From Phytoactinopolyspora limicola (GTDB lineage: Bacteria; Actinomycetota; Actinomycetes; Jiangellales; Jiangellaceae), in the NCBI RefSeq assembly GCF_011320225.1, contig NZ_JAAOEN010000005.1, positions 1-37,504 on the forward strand: a stretch of 37,504 bases of DNA. The letters run 5' to 3'. Every line of letters begins with the position of its first letter. Position 1 is the stretch's first letter. Under the pieces are notes generated by a model that had not been told where the DNA came from, searched no databases, and saw nothing but the letters and a program-made list of their open reading frames with translations. A program made the translations under genes and the position numbers. Positions 1 to 15,196 of the stretch are shown in pieces.

Positions 1-75
1 CCAACGCCGCGGCCATCCTGATATCCATCGCTGCCACTCTCCCCGTCATGAACACACAGTCCACAACAATTCAGG

Positions 76-122
76 TGTCAGCGATGTCCCGAGACATCAA
101 CTGTCAGCGATGTCCCGAAACA
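76..122. repeat. Tandem 21-base repeats resembling an IS481-type transposon end
   Basis: Two near-identical 21-base units lie at 76-96 and 102-122, differing at one base and 26 bases apart. Each begins TGTCAGCGATGTCCCGA and ends in ACA. Paired repeats of this kind are, as I remember them, typical of the ends of IS481-like (DDE integrase core) elements in actinomycetes. No transposase can be read to the right, so this would be an orphan end or a remnant. The family assignment is from memory of the motif, not from a search. Confidence 0.5.
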
Positions 123-150
123 GGACACGCGCCGTCGTCCGCCGTTGGCA

Positions 151-201
151 CACCTGATCGCCCCACAGAAAAAGATCAGGTGACAAAACGGAGATCAGGT
201 G
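151..201. repeat. Inverted and direct 9-base repeats upstream of the rplJ promoter
   Basis: CACCTGATC at 151-159 is complementary to GATCAGGTG at both 174-182 and 193-201. One left arm can therefore pair with either of two right arms, with loops of 14 or 33 bases. The set lies 28-100 bases upstream of the candidate rplJ promoter. It could be a DNA-binding site array or part of the neighbouring mobile-element remnant. Function is unknown. Confidence 0.5.
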
Positions 202-228
202 CACGCGGGGTGGGGAGGCGGCGCCGGT

Positions 229-258
229 TTGGTGATCGGCGTGGCGACCGCGTATCAT
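229..258 (+). promoter_or_regulatory. Candidate rplJL promoter
   Basis: TTGGTG (229-234) and TATCAT (253-258) are spaced by 18 bases, matching the housekeeping sigma pattern. The predicted start of transcription near 264-266 falls just before the conserved-looking leader that begins around 267. This is inferred from motifs only. Confidence 0.5.
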
Positions 259-266
259 CATCTGAG

Positions 267-402
267 CCGAAGACCGTCGGTCTCACGCCTCACGGCGTGA
301 CGAAGGCCTCGCATTCATGCGGGCGGCCCACGCAGGTACGTACGTTGATGAGCTGTGTTCAAGCCGCTTTGATGCCCCGTGCCCTGCGCCGGGGCGTTTT
401 TT
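267..402 (+). promoter_or_regulatory. L10-type ribosomal protein leader with attenuator hairpin
   Basis: The long untranslated stretch before rplJ begins with CCGAAGACCGTCGGT-like sequence, as in known L10 leader RNAs. It contains a 7-bp hairpin (283-289 with 294-300). It ends with a GC-rich hairpin (GCCCCG 374-379 with CGGGGC 390-395) followed by six T at 397-402, which is a textbook intrinsic terminator. By analogy with the L10 leader family, L10 or the L10-L12 complex would bind the upstream part and control read-through into rplJL. The assignment rests on position and partial motif match; a covariance model search would settle it. Confidence 0.7.
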
Positions 403-468
403 GTGGGCGCGTGCAGCCGACGGATCCTCCGGTGTCAACACCCCCATCCGTACGTCATAAGGAGTCCC

Positions 469-1017
469 ATGGCGAGGCCTGACAAGGCAGCCACGGTCGC
501 CGAGCTGGCTGAGGAGTTCCGTAGCTCCTCTGCCGTCGTGCTGACCGAGTACCGCGGGCTCTCCGTCAAGGAGATGACGGAGCTGCGCCGCTCGCTCAGC
601 GGGAACGCGTCGTACGCCGTGGTGAAGAACACGCTGACCAAGCTCGCGGCCAAAGATGCCGGAGTCGAGGGCATCGAGGAGCACCTGGTGGGTCCCTCGG
701 CCATCGCCTTCGTCAGGGGCGACGCGGTCGAGGTGGCCAAGGGCCTGCGTGACTTCGCCAAGAATCATCCGGTCCTCACGGTCAAGGGTGGCTTGTTCGA
801 TGGGCAACCCTTCACTGCCGAGGAGTTCACGAAGCTCGCCGATCTCGAGTCGCGCGAGGTTCTGCTGGCCAAGTTGGCCGGCGCGATGAAGGCATCGATG
901 CAGAACGCGGTGTCGCTGTTCGCCGCACCGCTGTCCCAGACGGCTCGTGTGATCGACGCGCTCCGTCAGAAGGTCGAGGAAGGCGCCGCCGTCTCTTCGT
1001 CCGAAAACGAGGGCTGA
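469..1017 (+). CDS. rplJ: Large ribosomal subunit protein uL10
   Basis: This encodes the 182-residue L10 protein, which anchors the L7/L12 stalk on 23S rRNA at the GTPase centre of the 50S subunit. The N-terminal rRNA-binding domain (about residues 1-125) has the family pattern, with [14 protein letters not shown] and [10 protein letters not shown]. The C-terminal helix (about 130-170) would carry the L12 dimers. An open frame continues upstream to 379, but the ATG at 469 is preceded by AAGGAGT at 459-465 and gives the family N terminus, so that start was chosen. rplL follows after 70 bases. Expression is probably controlled by the attenuator leader just upstream. Confidence 0.96.
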   Translation: MARPDKAATVAELAEEFRSSSAVVLTEYRGLSVKEMTELRRSLSGNASYAVVKNTLTKLAAKDAGVEGIEEHLVGPSAIAFVRGDAVEVAKGLRDFAKNHPVLTVKGGLFDGQPFTAEEFTKLADLESREVLLAKLAGAMKASMQNAVSLFAAPLSQTARVIDALRQKVEEGAAVSSSENEG

Positions 1018-1087
1018 CCCCGGGGTTGATTCACCCCAAGCCCACCCCACCCCGGCACCAGCCGCAGATCAGAAAGGAACCGCCACC

Positions 1088-1480
1088 ATGGCGAAGCTCA
1101 GCACCGACGAGCTCCTGGACGCCTTCAAGGAGATGTCCCTCATCGAGCTCTCGGAGTTCGTGAAGAAGTTCGAGGAGACCTTCGAGGTCACCGCTGCCGC
1201 TCCGGTGGCCGTCGCTGCCGCTGGCGGTGCGCCAGCCGCGGGCGGCGACGCCGACGCCGCTGCCGAGCAGGATGAGTTCGACGTCATCCTGGAGTCCGCG
1301 GGCGACAAGAAGATCCAGGTCATCAAGGAGGTCCGCGGCTTGACGTCGCTGGGCTTGAAGGAGGCCAAGGATCTCGTCGAAGGCGCGCCGAAGCCGCTGC
1401 TGGAGAAGGTCGACAAGGAAGCCGCGGAGAAGGCCAAGGAGGCCCTTGAGGGCGCCGGCGCCACGGTGTCCGTCAAGTAG
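1088..1480 (+). CDS. rplL: Large ribosomal subunit protein bL12 (L7/L12)
   Basis: This is the 130-residue L7/L12 stalk protein, present in several dimers on L10, which recruits and stimulates the translational GTPases EF-Tu, EF-G and IF2. The N-terminal dimerisation helices span about residues 1-36. An alanine/glycine-rich hinge follows at about 37-62. The globular C-terminal domain (about 63-130) contains the conserved EFDVIL and [10 protein letters not shown] segments. The ATG has AGAAAGGAA upstream. It is the last gene of the rplJL unit and is followed by a strong terminator-like hairpin, so rpoB is set apart transcriptionally. Confidence 0.97.
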   Translation: MAKLSTDELLDAFKEMSLIELSEFVKKFEETFEVTAAAPVAVAAAGGAPAAGGDADAAAEQDEFDVILESAGDKKIQVIKEVRGLTSLGLKEAKDLVEGAPKPLLEKVDKEAAEKAKEALEGAGATVSVK

Positions 1481-1490
1481 TAGCTCAACC

Positions 1491-1535
1491 CGGGGGCTCG
1501 GTGTGACATAGTCCACCGAGCCCCCGTTCCTTTCC
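1491..1535 (+). terminator. Terminator-like hairpin after rplL
   Basis: A perfect 13-bp stem (1491-1503 with 1514-1526) encloses a 10-base loop and is followed by TTCCTTTCC. It ends the rplJL transcript or attenuates read-through into rpoB. The T tract is interrupted, which is common in high-GC actinomycetes. Confidence 0.75.
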
Positions 1536-1844
1536 ACCTCTTCCGACCAGACGGGTCACTGCGCCTAGCGGATCTAGGCGAGCCGGGTCGCCGGTCTTGG
1601 CCGGCCATTCGGATTGTGATTCCTGTGCAGGTCGGTGAGTTGTCCGGTTGGCCGACAGCGGTGGTGGGAAGGATCGGAATCGATGGTGTGACCAGCGAGG
1701 CAACCCGCTGGAAGCTGAACCACCCGGAGGTCTTGGCGCGACACGGCGGTCCGACCGGCGCTTGACGTGAGCGATACGTCCGGGAGATCCTTCTAGAAAC
1801 CTAGGCACGATGGGAAGCGTCCTGAACCAGCGATGGGTCGCCAC

Positions 1845-1874
1845 TCGACAGCAGTAGGCCTTGTAGGCTAGACT
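1845..1874 (+). promoter_or_regulatory. rpoB promoter
   Basis: TCGACA (1845-1850) and TAGACT (1869-1874) are separated by 18 bases, one mismatch from the -35 consensus and a good actinomycete -10. The downstream text (CTTTGCGCTG and following) resembles rpoB leaders I recall from other actinomycetes. Transcription would start near 1881, giving a leader of about 100 bases before the TTG start at 1980. The remaining spacer from 1536 to 1844 shows no open frame or repeat that I can support. Confidence 0.65.
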
Positions 1875-1979
1875 GCCACTTTGCGCTGTCCGCTGCCCTG
1901 CTGCCTCAACGGGTTAGAGGTCCGCGCGCCAAAGATCGACTCGACTTCATCCGACCGTGTGCCCTCGGAAGGACCCCTG

Positions 1980-5447
<3,468 letters not shown>

Positions 5448-5452
5448 GGTGG

Positions 5453-5485
5453 CTAGTGGTCTGGATATCACCGCCAGACCACTAG
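5453..5485 (+). other. Perfect hairpin between rpoB and rpoC
   Basis: CTAGTGGTCTGG (5453-5464) pairs perfectly with CCAGACCACTAG (5474-5485) across a 9-base loop. AGAGGT at 5438-5443 (inside the rpoB 3' end) can extend the stem with ACCTCT at 5486-5491, leaving a bulge. No T run follows, so an RNA-processing or stability element fits better than a terminator. That role is inference. Confidence 0.7.
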
Positions 5486-5545
5486 ACCTCTGGAGCCCGA
5501 CGTACTCGCATTCTGAACACAGACTGATCTGAGAGAAGGAATCAC

Positions 5546-9457
<3,912 letters not shown>

Positions 9458-9471
9458 CCAGGGTCATCGGC

Positions 9472-9524
9472 CCTCGTGATCATGAACAGCTCCCGTGCTC
9501 GGTGAGCTGTTCATGATCACGAGG
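9472..9524. terminator. 21-bp palindrome after rpoC, probable terminator
   Basis: Bases 9472-9492 are the exact complement of 9504-9524, separated by 11 bases, giving a 21-bp perfect stem 14 bases past the rpoC stop. There is no T run, so it may be a bidirectional or L-shaped terminator, an mRNA-stabilising hairpin, or one copy of a dispersed genomic palindrome. The arms contain TGATCATGAACA and its complement. Confidence 0.6.
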
Positions 9525-9599
9525 AGTGCGTGTACACCACCGATCCGACGGCGCGCGGTGGTAGGCTCGCGGCTGGAGAGGCGGTTTTTCCGCATCGCT

Positions 9600-9629
9600 T
9601 TGACCTGGGGCTGCCCTAGCGGGTAGTCT
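9600..9629 (+). promoter_or_regulatory. Candidate str operon (rpsL) promoter
   Basis: TTGACC (9600-9605) and TAGTCT (9624-9629) are spaced by 18 bases. This sits after the rpoC palindrome and about 250 bases upstream of rpsL, so the str mRNA would carry a long leader that includes the 27-base element at 9740-9766. Confidence 0.6.
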
Positions 9630-9739
9630 CACTCTTCGTGCCTGGGTTCTTCCGGGCCGCCCTTGTCTGCCTCCAGCGGGCAAGTTTGAACCATCAACCA
9701 ATGCCGATCGGCCATGCCGAACGGTGCGAGACCGAGACC

Positions 9740-9766
9740 GGGCGACACGCCCGACCGCGGGGGTCG
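9740..9766 (+). promoter_or_regulatory. 27-base leader element, copy 1 (str operon)
   Basis: This 27-base stretch is identical to 14791-14817 in the S10 leader. It folds as two adjacent small hairpins: GGGCG-ACA-CGCCC and GACC-GCGGG-GGTC. It ends 112 bases before the rpsL start codon. Sharing between two ribosomal-protein operon leaders and clean pairing suggest a cis-acting RNA or DNA element. Its function is not known to me. A further small stem (CCGGAG 9811-9816 with CTCCGG 9834-9839) lies downstream in the same leader. Confidence 0.6.
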
Positions 9767-9878
9767 TCCAGACCTACGGTTCGCTCGGTTTAGCGCCGCC
9801 GGACAGCCGGCCGGAGCTATAGACAACCGAAACCTCCGGGGAATAGCCCGGTCGATCGACAAGGATGACGGAGACGTA

Positions 9879-10253
9879 GTGCCCACGATCCAGCAGCTGG
9901 TCCGTAAAGGTCGCCAGGACAAGGCGGCGAAGAAGAAGACGCCTGCTCTCAAGGGCAGCCCGCAGCGGCGCGGCGTGTGCACCCGCGTCTACACGACCAC
10001 ACCCAAGAAGCCGAACTCTGCGCTGCGTAAGGTCGCTCGTGTCAAGCTGACCAGCCAGATCGAGGTCACCGCGTACATTCCCGGTGTCGGCCACAACCTC
10101 CAGGAGCACTCGATGGTGCTCGTGCGTGGTGGCCGGGTCAAGGATCTTCCGGGTGTCCGCTACAAGATCGTCCGCGGGTCCCTCGACACGCAGGGTGTGA
10201 AGAACCGGAAGCAGGCACGCAGCCGGTACGGCGCGAAGAAGGAGAAGAGCTGA
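9879..10253 (+). CDS. rpsL: Small ribosomal subunit protein uS12
   Basis: This is the 124-residue S12 protein at the decoding centre of the 30S subunit. The start is GTG at 9879 with GGAG about six bases upstream, giving [15 protein letters not shown], the family N terminus. The open frame back to 9714 is leader sequence. Streptomycin-related positions are wild type: Lys43 in TPKKPNS and Lys88 before DLPG. Asp89, the residue methylthiolated in many bacteria, is present. It is the first gene of the str operon and overlaps rpsG by one base (ATGA). Confidence 0.97.
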   Translation: MPTIQQLVRKGRQDKAAKKKTPALKGSPQRRGVCTRVYTTTPKKPNSALRKVARVKLTSQIEVTAYIPGVGHNLQEHSMVLVRGGRVKDLPGVRYKIVRGSLDTQGVKNRKQARSRYGAKKEKS

Positions 10254-10723
10254 TGCCGCGCAAGGGACCCGCTCCGAAGCGGCCGCTGGTCGTCGACCCC
10301 GTCTATGGTTCGCCGTTGGTCACCCAACTGGTGAACAAGGTGCTCGTCGACGGCAAGAAGTCCTTGGCCGAGAGCATCGTGCATGGCGCCTTGGAAGGCT
10401 GCCGGGAAAAGACCGGCACCGACCCCATCGTCACGTTGAAGCGTGCGCTGGACAACGTCAAGCCGACCCTTGAGGTGCGCAGCCGCCGCGTCGGTGGCGC
10501 CACGTATCAGGTGCCCGTCGAGGTGCGCTCCGGCCGGAGTACAACCCTCGCACTGCGCTGGCTGGTCAGCTACTCGCGCGCGCGTCGTGAGAAGACCATG
10601 ACCGAGCGGCTGATGAACGAGATTCTCGACGCATCCAACGGCCTCGGGGCCAGCGTGAAGCGTCGCGAAGACACGCACAAGATGGCCGAGTCCAACAAGG
10701 CCTTCGCCCACTACCGCTGGTAA
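10253..10723 (+). CDS. rpsG: Small ribosomal subunit protein uS7
   Basis: This is the 156-residue S7 protein, a primary binder of the 16S rRNA 3' major domain that nucleates assembly of the 30S head. The sequence [10 protein letters not shown], the [22 protein letters not shown] segment and the C-terminal [20 protein letters not shown] are all typical, and the length matches the family. The start codon overlaps the rpsL stop, implying translational coupling. In many bacteria S7 is the repressor of the str operon; no specific target site could be recognised here. Confidence 0.97.
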   Translation: MPRKGPAPKRPLVVDPVYGSPLVTQLVNKVLVDGKKSLAESIVHGALEGCREKTGTDPIVTLKRALDNVKPTLEVRSRRVGGATYQVPVEVRSGRSTTLALRWLVSYSRARREKTMTERLMNEILDASNGLGASVKRREDTHKMAESNKAFAHYRW

Positions 10724-10766
10724 CCGCCTCGGCCACCGCTGACGACGTAGGAAGACGCACATAGAA

Positions 10767-12872
10767 ATGGCGACCGACCTCCGCAAGGTAGACCTCGCCC
10801 AGGTCCGCAACATCGGGATCATGGCGCATATCGACGCGGGCAAGACCACCACTACCGAGCGCATCCTCTACTACACCGGTATCAACTACAAGATCGGTGA
10901 GGTCCACGACGGTGCGGCCACGATGGACTGGATGGAGCAGGAGCAGGAGCGTGGTATCACTATCACCTCCGCCGCGACCACGTGTGAGTGGGACGACCAC
11001 ACCATCAACATCATCGACACCCCCGGACACGTCGACTTCACCGTCGAGGTCGAGCGCTCGCTGCGAGTGCTCGACGGCGCCGTCGCCGTCTTCGACGGGG
11101 TCGCGGGCGTCGAGCCGCAGTCGGAAACCGTCTGGCACCAGGCGAACAAGTACGGCGTGCCGAGGATCTGCTTCATCAACAAGCTCGATCGCACAGGTGC
11201 CGAGTTCCACCGCTGCGTCGACATGATCGTCACCCGGCTGCACGCAACGCCGCTCGTGTTGCAACTGCCCATCGGCGCTGAAGCCGACTTCCGGGGCCTC
11301 ATCGACCTGATCCAGATGAAGGCACTGGTCTGGTCCGCCGAAACCCCGTTGGGCGAGATGTACGAGACCGTCGACATCCCGGACACCCACGCGGAGGCCG
11401 CGGCGGAATACCGGGACAAGCTGCTGGAGACCATCGCGGAGAACGACGACGCGATGATGGAGCTCTACCTGGAGGGTCAGGAGCCGTCGACCGACGACCT
11501 GATCGCAGCGATCCGGCGGGCGACCATCGCGAGTGCGATCACCCCCGTGCTGTGCGGGTCGGCGTTCAAGAACAAGGGTGTGCAGCCGATGCTGGACGCC
11601 GTGGTGCGTTACCTCCCGTCGCCGTTGGACGTCGGCGCCGTCGAGGGGCACCGCGTCGACAAAGAGGACGAGGTCGTCACGCGTGAGCCGGACGAAGACG
11701 CCCCGCTGTCGTCGCTGGCCTTCAAGATCATGGCCGACCCGCATCTGGGCAAGCTCACCTTCGTCCGGGTCTACTCCGGCACTCTGACCTCCGGTACCCA
11801 GGTGCTCAACAGCACCAAGGGGAACAAGGAGCGCATCGGCAAGATCTACCGGATGCACGCGAACAAGCGTGAGGAGATCGAGAAAGCCAGCGCCGGTCAG
11901 ATCGTCGCGGTAATGGGGCTCAAGAACACCACCACGGGCGACACTCTTTCGGATGCCGGGCAGCCCGTCATTCTGGAGTCGATGAAGTTCCCGGCACCGG
12001 TCATCTCGGTCGCCATCGAGCCTAAGACGAAGAGTGACCAGGACAAGCTGTCCACCGCCATCCAGCGGCTGGCCGAGGAAGACCCCACCTTCCAGGTCCG
12101 TACTGACGAAGACACCGGTCAGACCATCATCTCGGGGATGGGCGAGCTCCACCTCGAGGTCCTCGTCGACCGGATGAAGCGTGAGTTCCGGGTCGAGGCC
12201 AACGTCGGCAAGCCGCAGGTCGCCTACCGCGAGACCATCCGCCGCAAGGTCGAGAAGGTCGAGTACACGCACAAGAAGCAGACGGGCGGTTCGGGCCAGT
12301 TCGGCCGGGTCATCATCGACATCGAACCGACCGGTGGTGAAGGCGACGGCGGATACGAGTTCGTCAACAACGTCACCGGTGGCCGGATTCCGCGTGAATA
12401 CATCCCCGCCGTCGACGAAGGCTGCCAGGAGGCGATGGAGTTCGGTGTCGTCGCCGGGTACCCGCTGGTGGACGTCAAGGTCACCCTTCAGGACGGTGCT
12501 TACCACGACGTCGACTCGTCGGAGCTGGCGTTCAAGATCGCCGGCTCGATGGCGTTCAAGGATGCCGCGCGCCGCGCGGATCCCACGCTTCTCGAGCCGA
12601 TGTTCGATGTCGAGGTGTCGACGCCCGAGGAGTACATGGGTGACGTCATCGGTGACCTCAACTCCCGCCGTGGTCAAGTTCAAGCCATGGAGGAGCGTGC
12701 TGGCCAGCGCATCGTCAAGGCGCTGGTTCCGCTGTCGGAGATGTTCGGCTACGTCGGTGACCTCCGCAGCAAGACCCAAGGCCGGGCGAACTACTCGATG
12801 CATTTCGACTCGTACGCCGAAGTTCCCAAGAACGTGGCCGAGGAGATCATCAAGAAAGCTCGGGGCGAGTGA
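10767..12872 (+). CDS. fusA: Elongation factor G
   Basis: This encodes the 701-residue EF-G, the GTPase that drives translocation and, with ribosome recycling factor, subunit splitting. The P loop AHIDAGKTT is at residues 20-28. The effector segment [12 protein letters not shown] lies about 61-72, DTPGH is at 84-88 and NKLD at 138-141. Domains II to V follow, ending with the [16 protein letters not shown] region typical of domain IV/V. The product is full length and the ATG is 43 bases after rpsG. A 9-bp hairpin follows the stop codon. Confidence 0.97.
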   Translation: MATDLRKVDLAQVRNIGIMAHIDAGKTTTTERILYYTGINYKIGEVHDGAATMDWMEQEQERGITITSAATTCEWDDHTINIIDTPGHVDFTVEVERSLRVLDGAVAVFDGVAGVEPQSETVWHQANKYGVPRICFINKLDRTGAEFHRCVDMIVTRLHATPLVLQLPIGAEADFRGLIDLIQMKALVWSAETPLGEMYETVDIPDTHAEAAAEYRDKLLETIAENDDAMMELYLEGQEPSTDDLIAAIRRATIASAITPVLCGSAFKNKGVQPMLDAVVRYLPSPLDVGAVEGHRVDKEDEVVTREPDEDAPLSSLAFKIMADPHLGKLTFVRVYSGTLTSGTQVLNSTKGNKERIGKIYRMHANKREEIEKASAGQIVAVMGLKNTTTGDTLSDAGQPVILESMKFPAPVISVAIEPKTKSDQDKLSTAIQRLAEEDPTFQVRTDEDTGQTIISGMGELHLEVLVDRMKREFRVEANVGKPQVAYRETIRRKVEKVEYTHKKQTGGSGQFGRVIIDIEPTGGEGDGGYEFVNNVTGGRIPREYIPAVDEGCQEAMEFGVVAGYPLVDVKVTLQDGAYHDVDSSELAFKIAGSMAFKDAARRADPTLLEPMFDVEVSTPEEYMGDVIGDLNSRRGQVQAMEERAGQRIVKALVPLSEMFGYVGDLRSKTQGRANYSMHFDSYAEVPKNVAEEIIKKARGE

Positions 12873-12875
12873 CCG

Positions 12876-12897
12876 GCGGGCGAGTAGTCTCGCCCGC
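12876..12897 (+). other. Hairpin between fusA and tuf
   Basis: GCGGGCGAG (12876-12884) pairs with CTCGCCCGC (12889-12897) around the loop TAGT. No T run follows. It may be a partial attenuator or processing site that lets tuf be expressed at a different level from fusA. A possible tuf -10, TATACG at 12947-12952, has no convincing -35. Confidence 0.55.
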
Positions 12898-12988
12898 GGG
12901 CCCTCGACCGGTCCCCGACACAAAGTAAGCAGCCGAACCATCCGGCTATACGAAAACCTTCGAGTCCTAGATACGGAGAGGACCTAAA

Positions 12989-14188
12989 GTGGCTAAGGCG
13001 AAGTTCGAGCGGACGAAGCCGCACGTCAACATTGGCACCATCGGTCACGTTGACCACGGCAAGACCACGCTGACCGCAGCGATCACCAAGATCTTGCACG
13101 ACAAGTATCCGGACCTGAACGAGGCCACGCCTTTCGATGACATCGACAAGGCGCCGGAAGAGAAGCAGCGCGGGATCACCATCAACATCGCGCACGTCGA
13201 GTACCAGACCGACAAGCGTCACTACGCGCACGTCGACGCGCCTGGGCACGCCGACTACATCAAGAACATGATCACCGGTGCGGCGCAGATGGACGGCGCC
13301 ATCCTGGTGGTCGCCGCCACCGACGGCCCCATGCCGCAGACCAAGGAGCACGTGCTGCTGGCCCGTCAGGTCGGTGTGCCGTACATCCTGGTCGCGCTCA
13401 ACAAGGCCGACATGGTCGACGACGAAGAGATCCTGGAGCTCGTCGAGCTCGAGGTCCGCGAGCTGCTCACCGAGTACGAGTTCCCCGGCGACGACGTCCC
13501 GGTGATCAAGGTGTCGGCACTCAAGGCTCTTGAGGGCGACGCCGACTGGGTCAAGTCGGTCGAGGACCTCATGGAGGCCGTCGACGAGAACGTGCCGGAC
13601 CCGGTGCGCGACGCCGACAAGCCGTTCCTCATGCCGATCGAGGACGTCTTCACCATCACCGGCCGTGGCACCGTAGTGACCGGCCGGGTCGAGCGCGGCA
13701 CCCTCAACATCAACGAGGAGGTCGAGCTCGTCGGTATCCGTCCGGGGCCGGCGCAGAAGACCACCGTGACCGGTGTCGAGATGTTCCGCAAGCTGCTCGA
13801 CGAGGCACGCGCCGGTGAGAACGTCGGTCTGCTGCTGCGTGGTACCAAGAAAGAAGACGTCGAGCGCGGCATGGTTGTCGTCAAGCCCGGCACCACCACG
13901 CCGCACACCGAGTTCGAGGCGACGGTCTACATCCTGTCCAAGGACGAGGGCGGACGGCACACGCCGTTCTTCAACAACTACCGCCCGCAGTTCTACTTCC
14001 GGACCACCGACGTGACCGGCGTGGTCACCCTGCCGGACGGTCCGGACGCGATGGTGATGCCCGGTGACGACACCACCATGAAGGTCGAGCTCATCCAGCC
14101 GGTCGCCATGGAGGAGCAGCTGAAGTTCGCTATCCGCGAGGGCGGGCGCACGGTCGGCGCCGGCCACGTCACCAAGATCATCAAGTAG
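12989..14188 (+). CDS. tuf: Elongation factor Tu
   Basis: This is the 399-residue EF-Tu, the GTPase that delivers aminoacyl-tRNA to the A site. The start is GTG at 12989 with GGAGAGGA upstream. GHVDHGKT is at residues 19-26, the effector RGITIN about 61-66, DAPGH at 83-87 and NKAD at 138-141. Domains II and III are complete, ending in the family's [15 protein letters not shown]. The kirromycin-contact segment [17 protein letters not shown] shows no obvious resistance change. It is the last gene of the str operon, followed by the large inverted repeat at 14226-14344. Confidence 0.98.
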   Translation: MAKAKFERTKPHVNIGTIGHVDHGKTTLTAAITKILHDKYPDLNEATPFDDIDKAPEEKQRGITINIAHVEYQTDKRHYAHVDAPGHADYIKNMITGAAQMDGAILVVAATDGPMPQTKEHVLLARQVGVPYILVALNKADMVDDEEILELVELEVRELLTEYEFPGDDVPVIKVSALKALEGDADWVKSVEDLMEAVDENVPDPVRDADKPFLMPIEDVFTITGRGTVVTGRVERGTLNINEEVELVGIRPGPAQKTTVTGVEMFRKLLDEARAGENVGLLLRGTKKEDVERGMVVVKPGTTTPHTEFEATVYILSKDEGGRHTPFFNNYRPQFYFRTTDVTGVVTLPDGPDAMVMPGDDTTMKVELIQPVAMEEQLKFAIREGGRTVGAGHVTKIIK

Positions 14189-14225
14189 GTCTGTAGTTCA
14201 GTCCGATATCGTGGTTGCGGTCCGT

Positions 14226-14344
14226 GCCGGGCGGGGGTGGGAGTCCCCATCCCCGCCCGGCTCCGGACCCACGGGCCCTGCGGGCAGAAGAAGTCCTGCG
14301 CCCACGCCCGACCACACCCGGGATGGGGACTCCCACCCCCGCCC
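14226..14344. terminator. Large inverted repeat with alternative hairpins after tuf
   Basis: Bases 14229-14253 are the exact complement of 14320-14344 (25 bp, 66-base loop). The left half alone also folds into a compact hairpin, 14226-14241 with 14246-14261, with one G-U pair and a 4-base loop. The two folds exclude each other. The position, 40 bases past the tuf stop, fits a terminator. The lack of a T run and the long duplicate arm are unusual. Confidence 0.6.
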
Positions 14345-14874
14345 TTAGCGGTGGCGGTTTTCGCGGGTATCGGCCTTCAAACAGACCAGACGTGATAAAG
14401 CTGGTGAGCGTCGGGCGGCTTGATGTCGCGCGGGGTTCGCCCCAGATAGTCGAATGAGACCGACCAGAGGCCAGGTTTCTTGATGGCCTCGACACGATCA
14501 GCAAGGGTGTCCGGCCCGGGTGATGCGGGCCCGCAGCAGGCGGGCCGGTATCTCTCCGGCCGGGCAATGCCCGCGCTGATCACCGGATTGGCCAAAGACC
14601 GGCTTTCTTTGGCATACTGTTCAGGTTGCTCGGCGGAGGCCGCCGTGGTGCGCTGCCCGGAAATCTCTGGTAGTCGCAACCGAGACGGAGACCTCATCGT
14701 CAGCGGCCAGATCCGTGTAGCGGATCTCGGTCGAGCCGATCTCCCCGACGAGATGCATGTCGCTTGATGGTGGCGCATTGCGCCCGCAGAGGGCGACACG
14801 CCCGACCGCGGGGGTCGGACGAGCAGCAGTCAGTATTCGGTAAGCGGTACGAAGGAAAAGGACAACTGGTAGCC
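14345..14874 (+). promoter_or_regulatory. S10 operon upstream region and leader
   Basis: This 530-base stretch has no convincing gene. A candidate promoter is TTGGCC (14588-14593) with CATACT (14613-14618), at a long 19-base spacing. The text around it (TTTGGCATACTGTTCAGGTTG) resembles what I recall before rpsJ in other actinomycetes. The leader would then be about 250 bases and contains the 27-base element at 14791-14817. A minus-strand open frame covering 14377-14799 has a protein-like last 40 residues but no recognisable family. The rest shows nothing I can interpret. Confidence 0.5.
14791..14817 (+). promoter_or_regulatory. 27-base leader element, copy 2 (S10 operon)
   Basis: This is identical over 27 bases to 9740-9766 in the str leader, with the same pair of small hairpins. 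It ends 57 bases before the rpsJ start codon. The same element before two separate ribosomal-protein operons, but not before rplJ, rpoB or infA in this window, suggests a shared regulatory signal. Confidence 0.6.
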
Positions 14875-15183
14875 ATGGCGGGACAGAAGATCCGCATCCG
14901 GCTCAAAGCCTACGACCACGAGGTCATCGACACCTCGGCGCGGAAGATCGTCGACACGGTGACGCGTACCGGTGCGCAGGTTGCGGGCCCGGTGCCGCTG
15001 CCGACCGAGAAGAACGTGTACTGCGTCATCCGCTCGCCGCACAAGTACAAGGACAGCCGCGAGCACTTCGAGATGCGCACACACAAGCGGTTGATCGACA
15101 TTATCGACCCCACGCCGAAGACGGTTGACTCGCTCATGCGGCTCGACCTCCCGGCCGGTGTCGACATCGAGATCAAGCTCTGA
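14875..15183 (+). CDS. rpsJ: Small ribosomal subunit protein uS10 (NusE)
   Basis: This is the 102-residue S10 protein, part of the 30S head and also the NusB partner in antitermination complexes. The ATG at 14875 gives [19 protein letters not shown], the family N terminus, with AAAGGAC upstream. The longer open frame from 14764 runs through the leader element and was rejected. [23 protein letters not shown] is the conserved core. It is the first gene of the S10 operon, and rplC begins 13 bases later. Confidence 0.97.
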   Translation: MAGQKIRIRLKAYDHEVIDTSARKIVDTVTRTGAQVAGPVPLPTEKNVYCVIRSPHKYKDSREHFEMRTHKRLIDIIDPTPKTVDSLMRLDLPAGVDIEIKL

Positions 15184-15196
15184 GGGGCCGAGAGCG

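Noticed and set aside
48-482. Plus-strand open frame across the rplJ leader
   Set aside because: Runs through IS-like repeats, promoter and attenuator; Arg/Ser-rich with no protein character.
1881-1979. Upstream extension of rpoB to a TTG at 1881
   Set aside because: It would begin at the expected transcription start; the TTG at 1980 has a good GGAAGGA and matches the family N terminus.
9714-9878. N-terminal extension of rpsL
   Set aside because: This is the str leader with the 27-base element; S12 proteins start at the GTG at 9879.
10566-12941. Minus-strand open frame of 791 codons opposite rpsG/fusA
   Set aside because: Shadow of fusA; no recognisable domain and no ribosome-binding site.
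14480-14767. 95-codon plus-strand open frame in the S10 upstream region
   Set aside because: It spans the candidate promoter, has no ribosome-binding site and resembles no family.
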